A stretch of DNA of 46,559 nt from PR03 sp031362725 (GTDB lineage Bacteria; Myxococcota_A; UBA9160; PR03): NCBI GenBank assembly GCA_031362725.1, contig JANLTC010000312.1:1-46559 (forward strand). Direction: 5' to 3'. The notes beneath the pieces are model-generated. The model was not told where the DNA came from. It made no database searches and was given only the letters and a program-made list of their open reading frames with translations. The position numbers and the translations under genes were made by a program. Every line of letters starts with the position of its first letter. The first letter of the stretch is position 1. Below, piece after piece: positions 15,834 through 25,525 of this stretch.

Positions 15834-17210
15834 ATGACCGCCACCGCCCCGCCCCGCCCGCGCGCCGTACTGCTCGGCGTGCAGTTTCCCCATGTCAGCG
15901 ACGGCGACTTCGAGTCGTCGCTCGCCGAACTCGGGCGACTCGCGAAGACGCTCGGGCTCGAGGTGGTGGGCCGTGTGACGCAGCGGCGCGGGCGCCTCGC
16001 GACCGGCACCGTCGTCGGTTCGGGCAAGCTGCAGGACCTCGCGAAGTTCACCGGCGGCACGGGAATCGTGCCGACGGGTGTGCCGGAGCATCGGCGCAAA
16101 GAAAAGGAAGTCGCGGTCGAGACGCGCGAAGCCGACGACGAGGCGGAAGGCGACGACGCTTCGCCGGAGGCGGTGCCGGAGGGCGAGCGCGCAACGGTCG
16201 TGCTGATCGACCACGATGTGACCCCGTCGCAAGCGCGCAACCTGGAGCGCGCGACCGGCGCGGAAGTGCTCGACCGCACAGCGGTGATCCTCTCGATCTT
16301 CCAGCGCCATGCGCGCAGCCGCGAAGCGCGACTGCAAGTGGAGATCGCGCGCCTCAACTACATGGCGCCGCGATTGCGCGAGACCGGCGGCGGCAAGGAT
16401 CGCCAGGGCGGCGGCATCGGCGGTCGTGGCGCCGGCGAGTCCTCGATCGAGCTGGACCGCCGCAAGCTGCGCGATCGGGTCGCCGAGCTGCGCACCGAAC
16501 TGCAATCGATCGAGCGCGATTCCAGCACGCGGCGCAAACGTCGCGTGCAGCAGAATACCGTGGCGCTGGTCGGCTACACGAACGCCGGCAAGTCGTCCTG
16601 GATGCGCGCACTCACCGGCAGCGGCGTGCTGGTGCAGGACAAGCTCTTCGCAACGCTCGACACGACGGTGCGCGCCCTTCAACCCGAGACGGTGCCGCGT
16701 GTGCTGGTGTCGGACACGGTCGGCTTCATCAAGAAACTACCGCACGACCTCGTCGCGTCGTTTCGTTCGACGCTCGACGAAGCGCGCGACGCCGACCTGC
16801 TCGTCCATCTCGTCGATGCTTCGGACCCCGCGTTTCCCGCGCAGCTCGAAGTGACGCGCGAGGTACTTCGCGAGATCGATGCAACCGACGCGCCGCGCCT
16901 GCTGGTGCTCAACAAGATCGACAAGGTCGACGCGGAGACACGTGCCCGACTCGCTCTCGAGTGGCCCGACGCGGTACCGATCTCCGTAAAGGACCCGGCG
17001 GACGTGGCCCAGGTGCGCGAACGCATCGTCGCACACTTCGAACGCGACATGATCGAGGAAGATCTCATCGTCCCGTATGCGAAGCAGCGGGTGGTGGGCG
17101 ATGCGCACAGCAGCTGCCGCGTCGTCGAAGAGAGTCATGACGAACACGGAACACGCCTGCGCGTACGCGCGCGACCAGAGGTGATCGCGAGACTGCGCGC
17201 GGGGCTCTAG
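15834..17210 (+). CDS. hflX: Ribosome-associated GTPase HflX
   Basis: A 458-residue GTPase that splits stalled 70S ribosomes under stress. The N-terminal HflX domain starts at AVLLGVQF and includes VVGSGKLQDLA and DHDVTPSQARNLER. The helical linker carries SIFQRHARSREARLQVE and LNYMAPRLR. The G domain has G1 GYTNAGKS (247-254), G3 DTVGFIKKLPHDL and G4 NKID. Unusually, about 45 residues (74-120), rich in Glu, Asp and Arg, interrupt the N-domain between the SGKLQDL and DHDVTPSQ elements. I chose ATG 15834; GTG 15798 is in frame but encodes repeat-derived sequence. Confidence 0.93.
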   Translation: MTATAPPRPRAVLLGVQFPHVSDGDFESSLAELGRLAKTLGLEVVGRVTQRRGRLATGTVVGSGKLQDLAKFTGGTGIVPTGVPEHRRKEKEVAVETREADDEAEGDDASPEAVPEGERATVVLIDHDVTPSQARNLERATGAEVLDRTAVILSIFQRHARSREARLQVEIARLNYMAPRLRETGGGKDRQGGGIGGRGAGESSIELDRRKLRDRVAELRTELQSIERDSSTRRKRRVQQNTVALVGYTNAGKSSWMRALTGSGVLVQDKLFATLDTTVRALQPETVPRVLVSDTVGFIKKLPHDLVASFRSTLDEARDADLLVHLVDASDPAFPAQLEVTREVLREIDATDAPRLLVLNKIDKVDAETRARLALEWPDAVPISVKDPADVAQVRERIVAHFERDMIEEDLIVPYAKQRVVGDAHSSCRVVEESHDEHGTRLRVRARPEVIARLRAGL

Positions 17211-17234
17211 AGACGAGAGCCGGCGCGAAACAGG

Positions 17235-18425
17235 CTAGAAGCGCTCGAGATCGATCTCGGGCTTCTCGGGCTCGGTTGGCGCGACGCTGCTCGGAGAATC
17301 GCCGTGCTCCTCCGCCGTGTCGAAGTCGTCCCAGGTGCCGTCGGATGTGCTCGCGATGCCGCGAAATCGCAGCGCGAAGTCGTCGGCATTGGACACGTGC
17401 TTCAGCGCTTCCTCGTAGGTCACGAGATTTTGTTTCACGAGATGCATCAGTGACTGATCGAAGGTCTGCATGCCGTAGGTCGTGAAACCCTTCGCGATGC
17501 AGTCGTGAAGCTCCTTGGTACGGTCCTTGTCGCTGATGCATTCGCGCACCCGCCCGGTCGCGATCATCACTTCGAGAGCCGGCACGCGGCCCTTGCCGTC
17601 GGCGCGCGGAACCAGACGCTGCGAGATCACCGCCTTCAGGATCGACGCGAGCTGGATGCGCACTTGCTTCTGCTGATACGGCGGGAACACCGAGATGATC
17701 CGGTTGATCGTCTCGGTGGCGTCGAGAGTGTGCAGCGTCGAGAGCACGAGATGGCCGGTCTCGGCGGCCGTCAATGCCGTCTCGATGGTTTCGAAGTCGC
17801 GCATTTCACCGACGAGGATCACATCGGGATCCTGGCGCAACGCGGCGCGCAGCGCGGCGGCGAAGGTCTGCGTGTCGACGCCGATCTCGCGCTGGTTCAC
17901 GATCGAGCGGCGGTCGCGGATCAGGAACTCGATCGGGTCCTCGATCGTCATGATGTGGCAGGTACGCGAGGAGTTGATGTGCTCGATCATCGCGGCGAGC
18001 GACGTCGACTTCCCCGAGCCGGTGGTGCCGGTGACGAGGATCAGTCCGCGCTGCTCGTTGGCGATCGACTCGACGACCTTCGGCAGCACGAGCTGGTCGA
18101 TCGTCTTCACCCCGAAAGGAATCACGCGGAAGACGATTCCGACCGTGCCGCGCTGCTGGAAGACGTTGACGCGGAAACGCCCGAGTCCCGCGATGCCGTA
18201 GGCGAGGTCGCACTCGCGATTCGACGCGAAGCGCTCCTTCTGCACCGCGTTCATGATCCCGGCAGCCACCTTCTCGAGATACTCGGGCAGCAGGCGTTCG
18301 GCGTTCTTCAGCGGCACGAGCGCGCCATCGATCCGGAAGATCGGCGGCAGGCCCGACTTCATGTGGATGTCCGACGCACCGCCCTTCAGGGCAATCTTCA
18401 GGATTTCGTTCAGCTCGAGCGACAT
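17235..18425 (-). CDS. pilT: Type IV pilus retraction ATPase PilT
   Basis: A 396-residue hexameric cytoplasmic ATPase that depolymerises type IV pili for twitching motility. The N-terminal PAS-like domain contains GGASDIHMKSG. The Walker A is GTTGSGKS (133-140), followed by the Asp box MTIEDPIEF, Walker B DVILVGEMRD and His box TGHLVLSTLHT. It also carries the AIRAG-like region around IAKGFTTYGMQTFDQSL. The last 40 residues are an acidic, proline-rich extension beyond the usual end. No other pilus genes are in the window. It is convergent with hflX, 24 bases apart. Confidence 0.93.
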   Translation of the reverse strand: MSLELNEILKIALKGGASDIHMKSGLPPIFRIDGALVPLKNAERLLPEYLEKVAAGIMNAVQKERFASNRECDLAYGIAGLGRFRVNVFQQRGTVGIVFRVIPFGVKTIDQLVLPKVVESIANEQRGLILVTGTTGSGKSTSLAAMIEHINSSRTCHIMTIEDPIEFLIRDRRSIVNQREIGVDTQTFAAALRAALRQDPDVILVGEMRDFETIETALTAAETGHLVLSTLHTLDATETINRIISVFPPYQQKQVRIQLASILKAVISQRLVPRADGKGRVPALEVMIATGRVRECISDKDRTKELHDCIAKGFTTYGMQTFDQSLMHLVKQNLVTYEEALKHVSNADDFALRFRGIASTSDGTWDDFDTAEEHGDSPSSVAPTEPEKPEIDLERF

Positions 18426-18525
18426 CGCGTAGATGGCCCCCTGCCCTGGGGAGGGCGGACGTGGACGGACGGATTCCCCGAGGAGTTGTTTCGACCGCGC
18501 TCCGACTCGCCTTGAGCGCCGTTCC

Positions 18526-18667
18526 GCGTCCCAGATACGGGACGCCCCAAAGAGAAAGGGAAGAGAGGGGACGGTCCTCCGCGTGGACGGGCGATGGAGA
18601 AAAGGGACACACCTGCGCCAGGCCTGTCCCTCGAGTCCGCACCCAGTCCTCGGCGAGGACCGTCCCC
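18526..18667. repeat. Nested inverted-repeat element between SDR gene and pilT
   Basis: A 258-base gap (18426-18683) contains three palindromic pairs. GCGTCCC and GGGACGC close a 6-base loop at 18526-18545. GGGGACGGTCCTC (18577-18589) pairs with GAGGACCGTCCCC (18655-18667), a perfect 13-bp match. Inside that, AGGGACA (18603-18609) pairs with TGTCCCT near 18625-18631. The layout of repeated GGGAC-type arms resembles REP/BIME elements moved by REP-associated tyrosine transposases. No gene is visible in the gap. It could also act as a strong transcription barrier before pilT. Confidence 0.65.
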
Positions 18668-18683
18668 TTTCTCCTCGGGGTTG

Positions 18684-19442
18684 CTAGCTCGGCGGCACCT
18701 GAAGTCCCGCGACCATGCCGCCGTCGACGGCGATCGCCTGACCGGTGATGAACGACGCGTCGTCGCTGGCGAGAAAGCAGACCAGCTGCGCCACTTCGAT
18801 CGGCTCGCCGATCCGTTTCAGCGCGTGCGCGAGTCCGATCTGCGCGATCAACGCCTCGCTCTCGTTGAAGCCGCCGAGCATCGGCGTGCGGATCACGCCG
18901 GGACACACCGCGTTTACGCGAATTCCCATCGCGCCCATCTCGATCGCCGCGGTGCGCGTCATGCCGACCACCGCATGCTTCGTCGCGGCGTACGAACCGA
19001 GACCTGGAGTGCCGACCAGGCCCGCGACGCTCGCGGTGTTGATGATCGAACCGCGCGACGGGCCCGGATTGGTCGCCATCGCCTGGATGCCGAATTTCAG
19101 GCCGTAGAACACCCCGTGCAGGTTCACGTCGATCATGTTGCGATGGATGGCGTCATCCATCGCCGCGAGCGGCGCGTGCGCCTCGATCCCCGCGTTGTTG
19201 ACGAGCACGTCGAGGCGCCCGAACTCCGCGACGGCGAGATCGATCAGCGCCTTCACCGAATCCGAGTCGCGCACATCCACGGTGTGGTACACGCCGCCGA
19301 TCTCCTTCGCGACGCGCGCGCCGTCCTGGAGATCGCCGATCACCACCCTCGCGCCCGCTTCGGCGAAAACGCGCGCCGTCGCCTCGCCGATCCCCGACGC
19401 GCCGCCGGTGACGATCGCAATCTTGCCTGCCAGCGAGTTCAT
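18684..19442 (-). CDS. Short-chain dehydrogenase/reductase (SDR)
   Basis: A 252-residue classical SDR, NAD(P)-dependent, substrate unknown. The coenzyme loop is TGGASGIG (12-19), with D-rich VIGDLQD after beta-2 suggesting a preference for NAD over NADP. The NNAG motif is at about 82-85, and catalytic S138, Y151 and K155 (SYAATK) are present. The C-terminal end has DDASFITGQAIAVDGG. The ATG at 19440-19442 has AAGGGG upstream and overlaps the stop of the preceding small gene as ATGA, so the longer open frame upstream is not used. Confidence 0.9.
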   Translation of the reverse strand: MNSLAGKIAIVTGGASGIGEATARVFAEAGARVVIGDLQDGARVAKEIGGVYHTVDVRDSDSVKALIDLAVAEFGRLDVLVNNAGIEAHAPLAAMDDAIHRNMIDVNLHGVFYGLKFGIQAMATNPGPSRGSIINTASVAGLVGTPGLGSYAATKHAVVGMTRTAAIEMGAMGIRVNAVCPGVIRTPMLGGFNESEALIAQIGLAHALKRIGEPIEVAQLVCFLASDDASFITGQAIAVDGGMVAGLQVPPS

Positions 19443-19747
19443 GCTTGCCCCTTCTTCGCGGACGCCTTTGGCTTCGCGGTCGCTTGGTAGCGTCGCTTCA
19501 TCTCGCGCGCGAACCGAACCTGCATCGCACGCGACGCCCCGATCGGGGTCTCGATCTCGGCGCCCCACTCCGCGCCGTCGCGCGCATCCGCCCAGCGCCG
19601 TCCCGACTTGTCGATGTGGAAGTGCAAGAACGGGACGCGCGTCAGATAGAAGATACCGGGACGAGGCTCCCGAATTCCGGGCCAGGCACGGATCTCATCG
19701 AGGGTATCCCGGAGATCCGCCAGCTTCTCGAACGGGCAGTGCGCCAC
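19439..19747 (-). CDS. Small conserved-looking hypothetical protein
   Basis: About 102 residues from a GTG at 19745-19747, ending in TGA that overlaps the SDR start (ATGA). The core reads LADLRDTLDEIRAWPGIREP, RPGIFYLTRVPFLHFHID and then a Trp/Ala-rich middle and a basic Lys/Ala tail. The RPGIFYL...PFLHFH pattern recalls small uncharacterised proteins seen beside unrelated genes in many Proteobacteria, but I cannot name the family. The start is uncertain: the frame stays open upstream through an inverted repeat. Codon usage and coupling to the SDR support a real gene. Confidence 0.65.
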   Translation of the reverse strand: MAHCPFEKLADLRDTLDEIRAWPGIREPRPGIFYLTRVPFLHFHIDKSGRRWADARDGAEWGAEIETPIGASRAMQVRFAREMKRRYQATAKPKASAKKGQA

Positions 19748-19794
19748 GCAACCGTTCCACTTCTTTGCAGACAGCAAAAGCGGCCCGAGCGGGG

Positions 19795-19940
19795 GTCCGA
19801 GGGAGGGGGCCGCGCGCAGTTCCGCAGGCGACGCCGTCACTCCGGTCGAATGGAACGACGCGCCCGCGCTCACCACCGCCCTCGCCCAACGCTCCACGGC
19901 GTCAGCCGAGGATGTTTGAGCACGGCCCCCTCCCTCGGAC
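19795..19940. repeat. 18-bp perfect inverted repeat flanking 110 bases (recA 3' side)
   Basis: GTCCGAGGGAGGGGGCCG (19795-19812) is matched exactly in inverse by 19923-19940. The 110-base interior shows no coding sense. GCGGCCC (19780-19786) and GGGCCGC (19807-19813) make a second local hairpin at one end. The size and symmetry would fit a miniature inverted-repeat element or a very large terminator after recA. No target-site duplication was obvious by eye. Confidence 0.65.
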
Positions 19941-19965
19941 ACCCGCCTGCAACCAACCAGCGCGC

Positions 19966-21069
<1,104 letters not shown>

Positions 21070-21092
21070 GTCTTCGATCTCCTATCGAGTGT

Positions 21093-21674
21093 TCAGGGTG
21101 AGAAACTTTGGTTGAACGCAATCCGCTCGAGCGGCGTGTAGTGAGCGCCGCCGGGATCCAGGTCGCTCTGGAAAAGTGCGAACGAGGTGACAGCGAACGG
21201 TGCCGCGTGACCAGGGCTGATCGCCGGATCGAGGCGCGGCGCACGCCCGCGGCGCTCGTGGATTCGTCCGAGCGTGAGATGCGGGCGAAACGCGCGCAGC
21301 TCGGCTGCGAATCCCACCGCGACGACCGCGCTCTCGACCTGCTTTGCCAACGTCGCGAGCGGCTCGAGCGGCGCAACCTCCAGCACGATCGCGCGCGGCG
21401 CCTGCGACGGCAGACCGGCGAGCACGCCGAGTCGCAGTTCGAAGGGCGCGATCCCACGCGTCGCGTGCAGCGCAGCCGCGACCAGTCCTTCGACGCGATC
21501 CCGCGGTGTCGTGCCGAGGAAGCGCAGTGTCACGTGGTAAGACTCCGGCCGCACCCAGCGCACCGCTTCGCTGCCGGGCGCTGCGGCAAGTCGCTGCGCC
21601 ACTGCATGGGCGACGCGTCGTGACGCTTCGTCGAGTTCGACGGCGAAGAAGGTGCGGAGCACGTCCTTGCGCAC
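21093..21674 (-). CDS. thpR: RNA 2',3'-cyclic phosphodiesterase
   Basis: A 193-residue 2H phosphoesterase, historically called 2'-5' RNA ligase. Both catalytic HxTx motifs are present: YHVTLRFLG (H47, T49) and FRPHLTLGR (H132, T134). It is expected to open 2',3'-cyclic phosphates in RNA; the physiological substrate is not established. The start is GTG at 21672-21674. It lies one base after a TGA (21676-21678) that ends the in-frame continuation of cinA, which suggests the gene was once coupled to a full-length cinA. Confidence 0.92.
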   Translation of the reverse strand: MRKDVLRTFFAVELDEASRRVAHAVAQRLAAAPGSEAVRWVRPESYHVTLRFLGTTPRDRVEGLVAAALHATRGIAPFELRLGVLAGLPSQAPRAIVLEVAPLEPLATLAKQVESAVVAVGFAAELRAFRPHLTLGRIHERRGRAPRLDPAISPGHAAPFAVTSFALFQSDLDPGGAHYTPLERIAFNQSFSP

Positions 21675-21675
21675 T

Positions 21676-21804
21676 TCATTTCTTCTCCACTCTTCCGAGT
21701 CGCGGAATGTCGAGCGGTGCGCCGAGGAGATGACGTCGTACCCAGTCGATCGCGATCTGTGCGGTCAGGCGGCGGTTGCGTTCGCGGTCGAAGGCGAGCT
21801 GCAG
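21676..21804 (-). pseudogene. Detached 3' end of cinA after an in-frame amber codon
   Basis: Beyond the TAG at 21805-21807 the same frame stays open for 42 codons and ends at TGA 21676-21678. It reads LQLAFDRERNRRLTAQIAI, DWVRRHLLG and ends RLGRVEKK. This matches the normal CinA C-terminus, in which a strand followed by a DRERVR-type helix closes the domain. The piece has no start or ribosome site of its own. The amber most simply comes from CAG or another single-base change. It would be made only by readthrough. Confidence 0.75.
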
Positions 21805-22968
21805 CTAGCGCACCTGCGACCCTTCCGCACTCGCGAGCGCGACGTAGATGAGACCGACGGGCTTGTTCGCCGAACCGCCCGTCGGGCCGGCGATGCCGGT
21901 CGTCGCGACGGCGAGATCAGTGCCGAAGCGGGCGCGCGCGCCTTCGGCCATTGCACGCGCGGTTGGTTCGGAGACGGCGCCGTGTTCCTTCAGCAGGGCG
22001 TCGGGAACACCGAGCAGCGCGGCCTTTGCATCGTTCCAGTACGCGACGACGCCGCCCTTGAAGTACGCGGACGAGCCGGGCGTGGCCGTCAGCAGTTCCC
22101 CGATCATCCCGCCGGTGCAGGACTCGGCGACGGATAGCGTGGCGCCGCGCAGGGTGAGCAGCTGTCCCGTCACCGCCTCGAGTGTCTCTTCGCCCGTGCC
22201 ATAGACGAGCACGCCGAGCCGTTCGCGCAGCAGTTCGCACGAGCGCGCGAGTTTGGCATCCGCTTCCGCCGCGCTGGCGGCGCGCGCGACGGGCCGAACG
22301 TGGTTGTCCGGGAACTGCGTGCGGAAGCCGAGCTCGACGCCGTCGGGCAGCGCGACGTCGCGCAGCATCTCGTCGAGATTCGATTCGCCGATGCCGAAGG
22401 TGCGCAGCAGCGACGCACGCACCCAACTCGTGACGCGACGGCGCGACGCAATCCGCGGTAGCACCTGTTCGTCCATCATCTTGAACAGCTCGCGCGGCAC
22501 ACCGGGCATGCAGAAGAACAGCACGGAGCCGCCGCCCTCTCTGGAAACCTCCAGCATCGTGCCGGGCGCGGTGCCGATCGGATTCTCGAGCACTTCGGCG
22601 CCTTCCGGAAACCATGCCTGTTTCTCATTGATCGCAGCCATCTCGCGACCGAAGCGCGCAAAGAAGCCGCGCAGCGCTTCGAGCGACGGCTCGTGCAGCG
22701 TGAGCTTGCGACCGAATGTTTCCGCTAGCACTTCGATCGTGATGTCATCGCGCGTGGGACCAAGGCCGCCCGAGACGAGCACCACCTCGCTGCGCGCTGC
22801 GGCGCGACGGAAGATGTCGGCGATGTCGGCGCGATCATCAGCACAGGTGACGTGAAAGCGCGTCTCGATGTCGAGCGTGAGCAGCCGCTGCGACAGGAAC
22901 GACTTGTTCGAGTCGGTGATCTCGCCGCGCAGCAGCTCGTCGCCGATCGTCAGCACTTCCGCCTTCAT
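21805..22968 (-). CDS. cinA: CinA (competence/damage-inducible, NMN deamidase), truncated by TAG
   Basis: 387 residues before a TAG stop at 21805-21807. The N-terminal MoCF/COG1058 half begins AEVLTIGDELLRGEITDSN, with VLVSGGLGPTRDDIT. The C-terminal amidohydrolase half has SVAESCTGGMIGELLTATPG and TTGIAGPTGGSANKPVGLIY, the known active-site region for NMN deamidation. Homologues carry about 40 more residues, found here in frame after the TAG (21676-21804). The truncated protein keeps the catalytic motifs but lacks the last strand and helix, so folding may suffer. The start ATG overlaps the pgpA stop as ATGA. Confidence 0.9.
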   Translation of the reverse strand: MKAEVLTIGDELLRGEITDSNKSFLSQRLLTLDIETRFHVTCADDRADIADIFRRAAARSEVVLVSGGLGPTRDDITIEVLAETFGRKLTLHEPSLEALRGFFARFGREMAAINEKQAWFPEGAEVLENPIGTAPGTMLEVSREGGGSVLFFCMPGVPRELFKMMDEQVLPRIASRRRVTSWVRASLLRTFGIGESNLDEMLRDVALPDGVELGFRTQFPDNHVRPVARAASAAEADAKLARSCELLRERLGVLVYGTGEETLEAVTGQLLTLRGATLSVAESCTGGMIGELLTATPGSSAYFKGGVVAYWNDAKAALLGVPDALLKEHGAVSEPTARAMAEGARARFGTDLAVATTGIAGPTGGSANKPVGLIYVALASAEGSQVR

Positions 22969-23441
22969 GCGATGATCTCAGCTCCCCACACCAGGATTCC
23001 CATCACGATGGCGCCGAAAACACCTGCGAGGACGTCGTCCAGCACCACGCCCATGCCGCCGTGCACGTTCTCGTCGAGCCAGCGAACGGGACCCGGCTTC
23101 CAGACATCCAAGCACCGGAATAGGACGAATCCGGTCACAACCCAGCCAACGGAATGGACGCGATCCCAATAGAGCAGCGGTGCCAGCGTGATCAGCTGGC
23201 CGGCGATCTCGTCGATCACGATGCGACCGTCGTCTTCCGTGTTCCAGAGCCGGCACATCTGCTCGGCCGCCCAGATCCCGACGCACACGGTGCCGACCAC
23301 CGTCACCCCGTAGAGCGGTAGTGACAACGAAGCAAGCGGCCAGAAAAGCAGCAAGCCCACCGCGGAGCCAGCCGTACCGGACGCGAACGGCGAATAGCCG
23401 GCTCCCGCGCCCGTCGCGACGACGAGCGCGAAGGCACGCAC
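22965..23441 (-). CDS. pgpA: Phosphatidylglycerophosphatase A
   Basis: About 158 residues. An inner-membrane phosphatase that converts phosphatidylglycerophosphate to phosphatidylglycerol, the step after PgsA. Family features are ATGAGAGYSPFASGTAGSAV at the N-terminus, EDDGRIVIDEIAGQLITL with the acidic metal-site residues, RCLDVWKPGPVRWLDE, and GGMGVVLDDVLAGVFGA at the end. Four hydrophobic segments are visible. Homology begins near the GTG at 23439-23441. The frame is open further upstream but reads as non-homologous. The stop overlaps cinA (ATGA), an arrangement seen in many bacteria. Confidence 0.88.
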   Translation of the reverse strand: MRAFALVVATGAGAGYSPFASGTAGSAVGLLLFWPLASLSLPLYGVTVVGTVCVGIWAAEQMCRLWNTEDDGRIVIDEIAGQLITLAPLLYWDRVHSVGWVVTGFVLFRCLDVWKPGPVRWLDENVHGGMGVVLDDVLAGVFGAIVMGILVWGAEIIA

Positions 23442-23697
23442 GAGCCCACTCGGAGCGCCCGCAGGCGGATCCGGAACGAGCGTCTGTGTGGATCGACCGG
23501 TCTGGATGACCCGACCTTCTGGACTGAGCCAGGGACCGAGGAAGAGTTGGCGCCCGGATGGGGGAAACGGACGCGCGGCCAGCTTAGCCTGCGCTCCCGC
23601 CTGAGGCGACCGAGGTTCAAGCCTGGCTTGCAAGTAGTCGATGAGCAGGGCGGTGGATCGGCCAAGAGGGCCGAGGCGCCTATTGGGGTGGGCGACG

Positions 23698-25443
23698 ATG
23701 GATCGAGAGGCAGCCGCTGACGCGCCCAGCGGCACCAACCGCACGAGTGCCGATGTGTGCGCGACGCTCGTCGAGCTGGGCCGCAGCTTGAAGGGCTGGA
23801 GCTTCTACCAGCGCGGGCACGGCGCTCGCCACGAGTTGCTCGATCGCTGCTGGCGCGTTCTCCAAGGCGAAGTCCGCCGTAATGGCCCGCTCGCCCTCGA
23901 CGTCCGACGCGGCGGCTTCTGCTTGGTGGGCTCGGACCTGGTGATCGGGGCAGGGCGCGTCGATGAACTCGCGCGCCAGCTAGAGCAACGCGCCGTCCGC
24001 CTTCTCGTCTTCGAAGCCGACCTCGACGCCGAAACGCTCACCGCGTTTCTCGACGTGCTGCTCGCCACGCCGGAGACGCTCGCCGCGGAGGGCGGCTTCG
24101 AAGCGAACTTCTATGATGGCCGACGCCGTGGCCTGCAGGTGAACGACGCGGATTGGCGCCAACTGCTTTCTCGCGCGCAGGTCGCCGCCGCAACCACCAC
24201 GCCGACCGAAGTGAAGGTCGTCGAAGAAGCCCCGGTCTGCGAAACCGTTCCGATCCTCGACTCGGGAGCGATCGACGAACTCGGAGAAGACGAACTCGAC
24301 TGCGACGAGCTACCGATCGCGCGCGGCGACATCACCGCCCCGATCGATCTGCTCGAGGAGCTGGGCCCGATTGGCATCGAAGAGCCGCCGCTCGACGCCG
24401 ACCCGAAGATCGCCGGCGCGCTGGGGCTGGTGGAAAGGCTGCACGAACTCACCGAGTGCGACGACGATCACCGCTACCGCGACATGGTCCGTCAGATCGT
24501 GTTCGAGACGCAGGAACTCGTCACGCAAGGTGTAGTCGACGAGGGCTACCGAGCGCTGCTGGTACTTGCGTCGCATACCGGCGATGATGCCAAGCGTTCC
24601 TTCGCGCAGCGCGAGTCGGCCATGGAAGGCCTGGCCCAGCTCGCGAAGGGCGCGGCGCTCGACGATCTGATCGTTCGCGCCTGCGACGCCGCGCACGCAG
24701 ACGCCAGTCTGCAGGCTACCGGCGTGCTACGCGAACTCGGCGCCCGCTGTGTGCCGCGGGTTCTCGATCAGCTCGAGATCGAAATGGACTCGGAGCGCCG
24801 CGAGCGTCTCGCGAGCGTGCTGCTGACGATGGGCGAGGAAGTGTCGCCCGCACTCAGCGAGGCAATCGCCACCGGATCGAAACGCCGTCAGCGACTGGCG
24901 CTGCGACTCGCCGGCGAAACCCAGAATCCGCGCCTCGTCTCGAAGTTGCGCGAGTCGATGCTCGGCGGCCACGACGACGTGGCGCGCGAAGCGGCGCATG
25001 CGTTGCTTCGCATCGGCGACGTCTCATCGCTCGAAGCACTCGCCGAGGGCCTCGCGAGCCCGCGCGCCGCGGTCGTTGGCTTCGCGGCCTACTCACTCGG
25101 AGCCTCGGGTCGCGTACTCGCGGTGGCTCCGCTGACGGAAGCGCTGCGCCGCGCACTCACGAAAAATGACGTTCCCCTCGCCCGTGAACTCGTGCGGGCG
25201 CTCGGCCGCCTCGGTCGCCCGGAAGGCACACGCGCAATCGCCGCGATCCTCGCACACGGTGGTTTCTTCCAGCGCCGCAAGTTGCGCGACTTGAAGCTCG
25301 CCGCGATCTCTGCCCTCTCGGGTCTCCCGGGGCGCGAAGCCGCGGACGCACTCGGACGCGCGGCGCGCAGCAGCGACGCACAACTCCGTCAGACCGCTGC
25401 GCTCGCGCAACAGCGTCGCGCAGCGGCTGAGAAGTCGCCCTGA
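23698..25443 (+). CDS. HEAT-repeat protein with unique N-terminal domain
   Basis: A 581-residue soluble protein. Residues 1-165 form a mixed alpha/beta region with SLKGWSFYQRGHGARHELLD and VFEADLDAETLTAFLDVLL. Residues 165-250 are acidic and low complexity (ELGEDELDCDELPIARGD). From about 260 to the end come helical HEAT-type repeats, such as ARCVPRVLDQLEIEMDSERR, SEAIATGSKRRQRLALRLAG, AREAAHALLRIGD and AVAPLTEALRRALTKND. The repeats suggest a scaffold for protein partners. I do not recognise the N-terminal domain. ATG 23698 is preferred over the one at 23641. It is divergent from pgpA. Confidence 0.8.
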   Translation: MDREAAADAPSGTNRTSADVCATLVELGRSLKGWSFYQRGHGARHELLDRCWRVLQGEVRRNGPLALDVRRGGFCLVGSDLVIGAGRVDELARQLEQRAVRLLVFEADLDAETLTAFLDVLLATPETLAAEGGFEANFYDGRRRGLQVNDADWRQLLSRAQVAAATTTPTEVKVVEEAPVCETVPILDSGAIDELGEDELDCDELPIARGDITAPIDLLEELGPIGIEEPPLDADPKIAGALGLVERLHELTECDDDHRYRDMVRQIVFETQELVTQGVVDEGYRALLVLASHTGDDAKRSFAQRESAMEGLAQLAKGAALDDLIVRACDAAHADASLQATGVLRELGARCVPRVLDQLEIEMDSERRERLASVLLTMGEEVSPALSEAIATGSKRRQRLALRLAGETQNPRLVSKLRESMLGGHDDVAREAAHALLRIGDVSSLEALAEGLASPRAAVVGFAAYSLGASGRVLAVAPLTEALRRALTKNDVPLARELVRALGRLGRPEGTRAIAAILAHGGFFQRRKLRDLKLAAISALSGLPGREAADALGRAARSSDAQLRQTAALAQQRRAAAEKSP

Positions 25444-25525
25444 CGGCCCCAAGACATCGCTTGATCTCGCGCGGCAGCCCATGGTACGAAGGTCACTCCA
25501 CGCAATGACGTTGGAGGGACCCCGA

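Noticed and set aside
21805..21807. Recoding of TAG (for example as pyrrolysine) in cinA
   Set aside because: nhaA, rplY and bamD end at TAG, so TAG is an ordinary stop here, and no insertion element or suppressor tRNA is visible.
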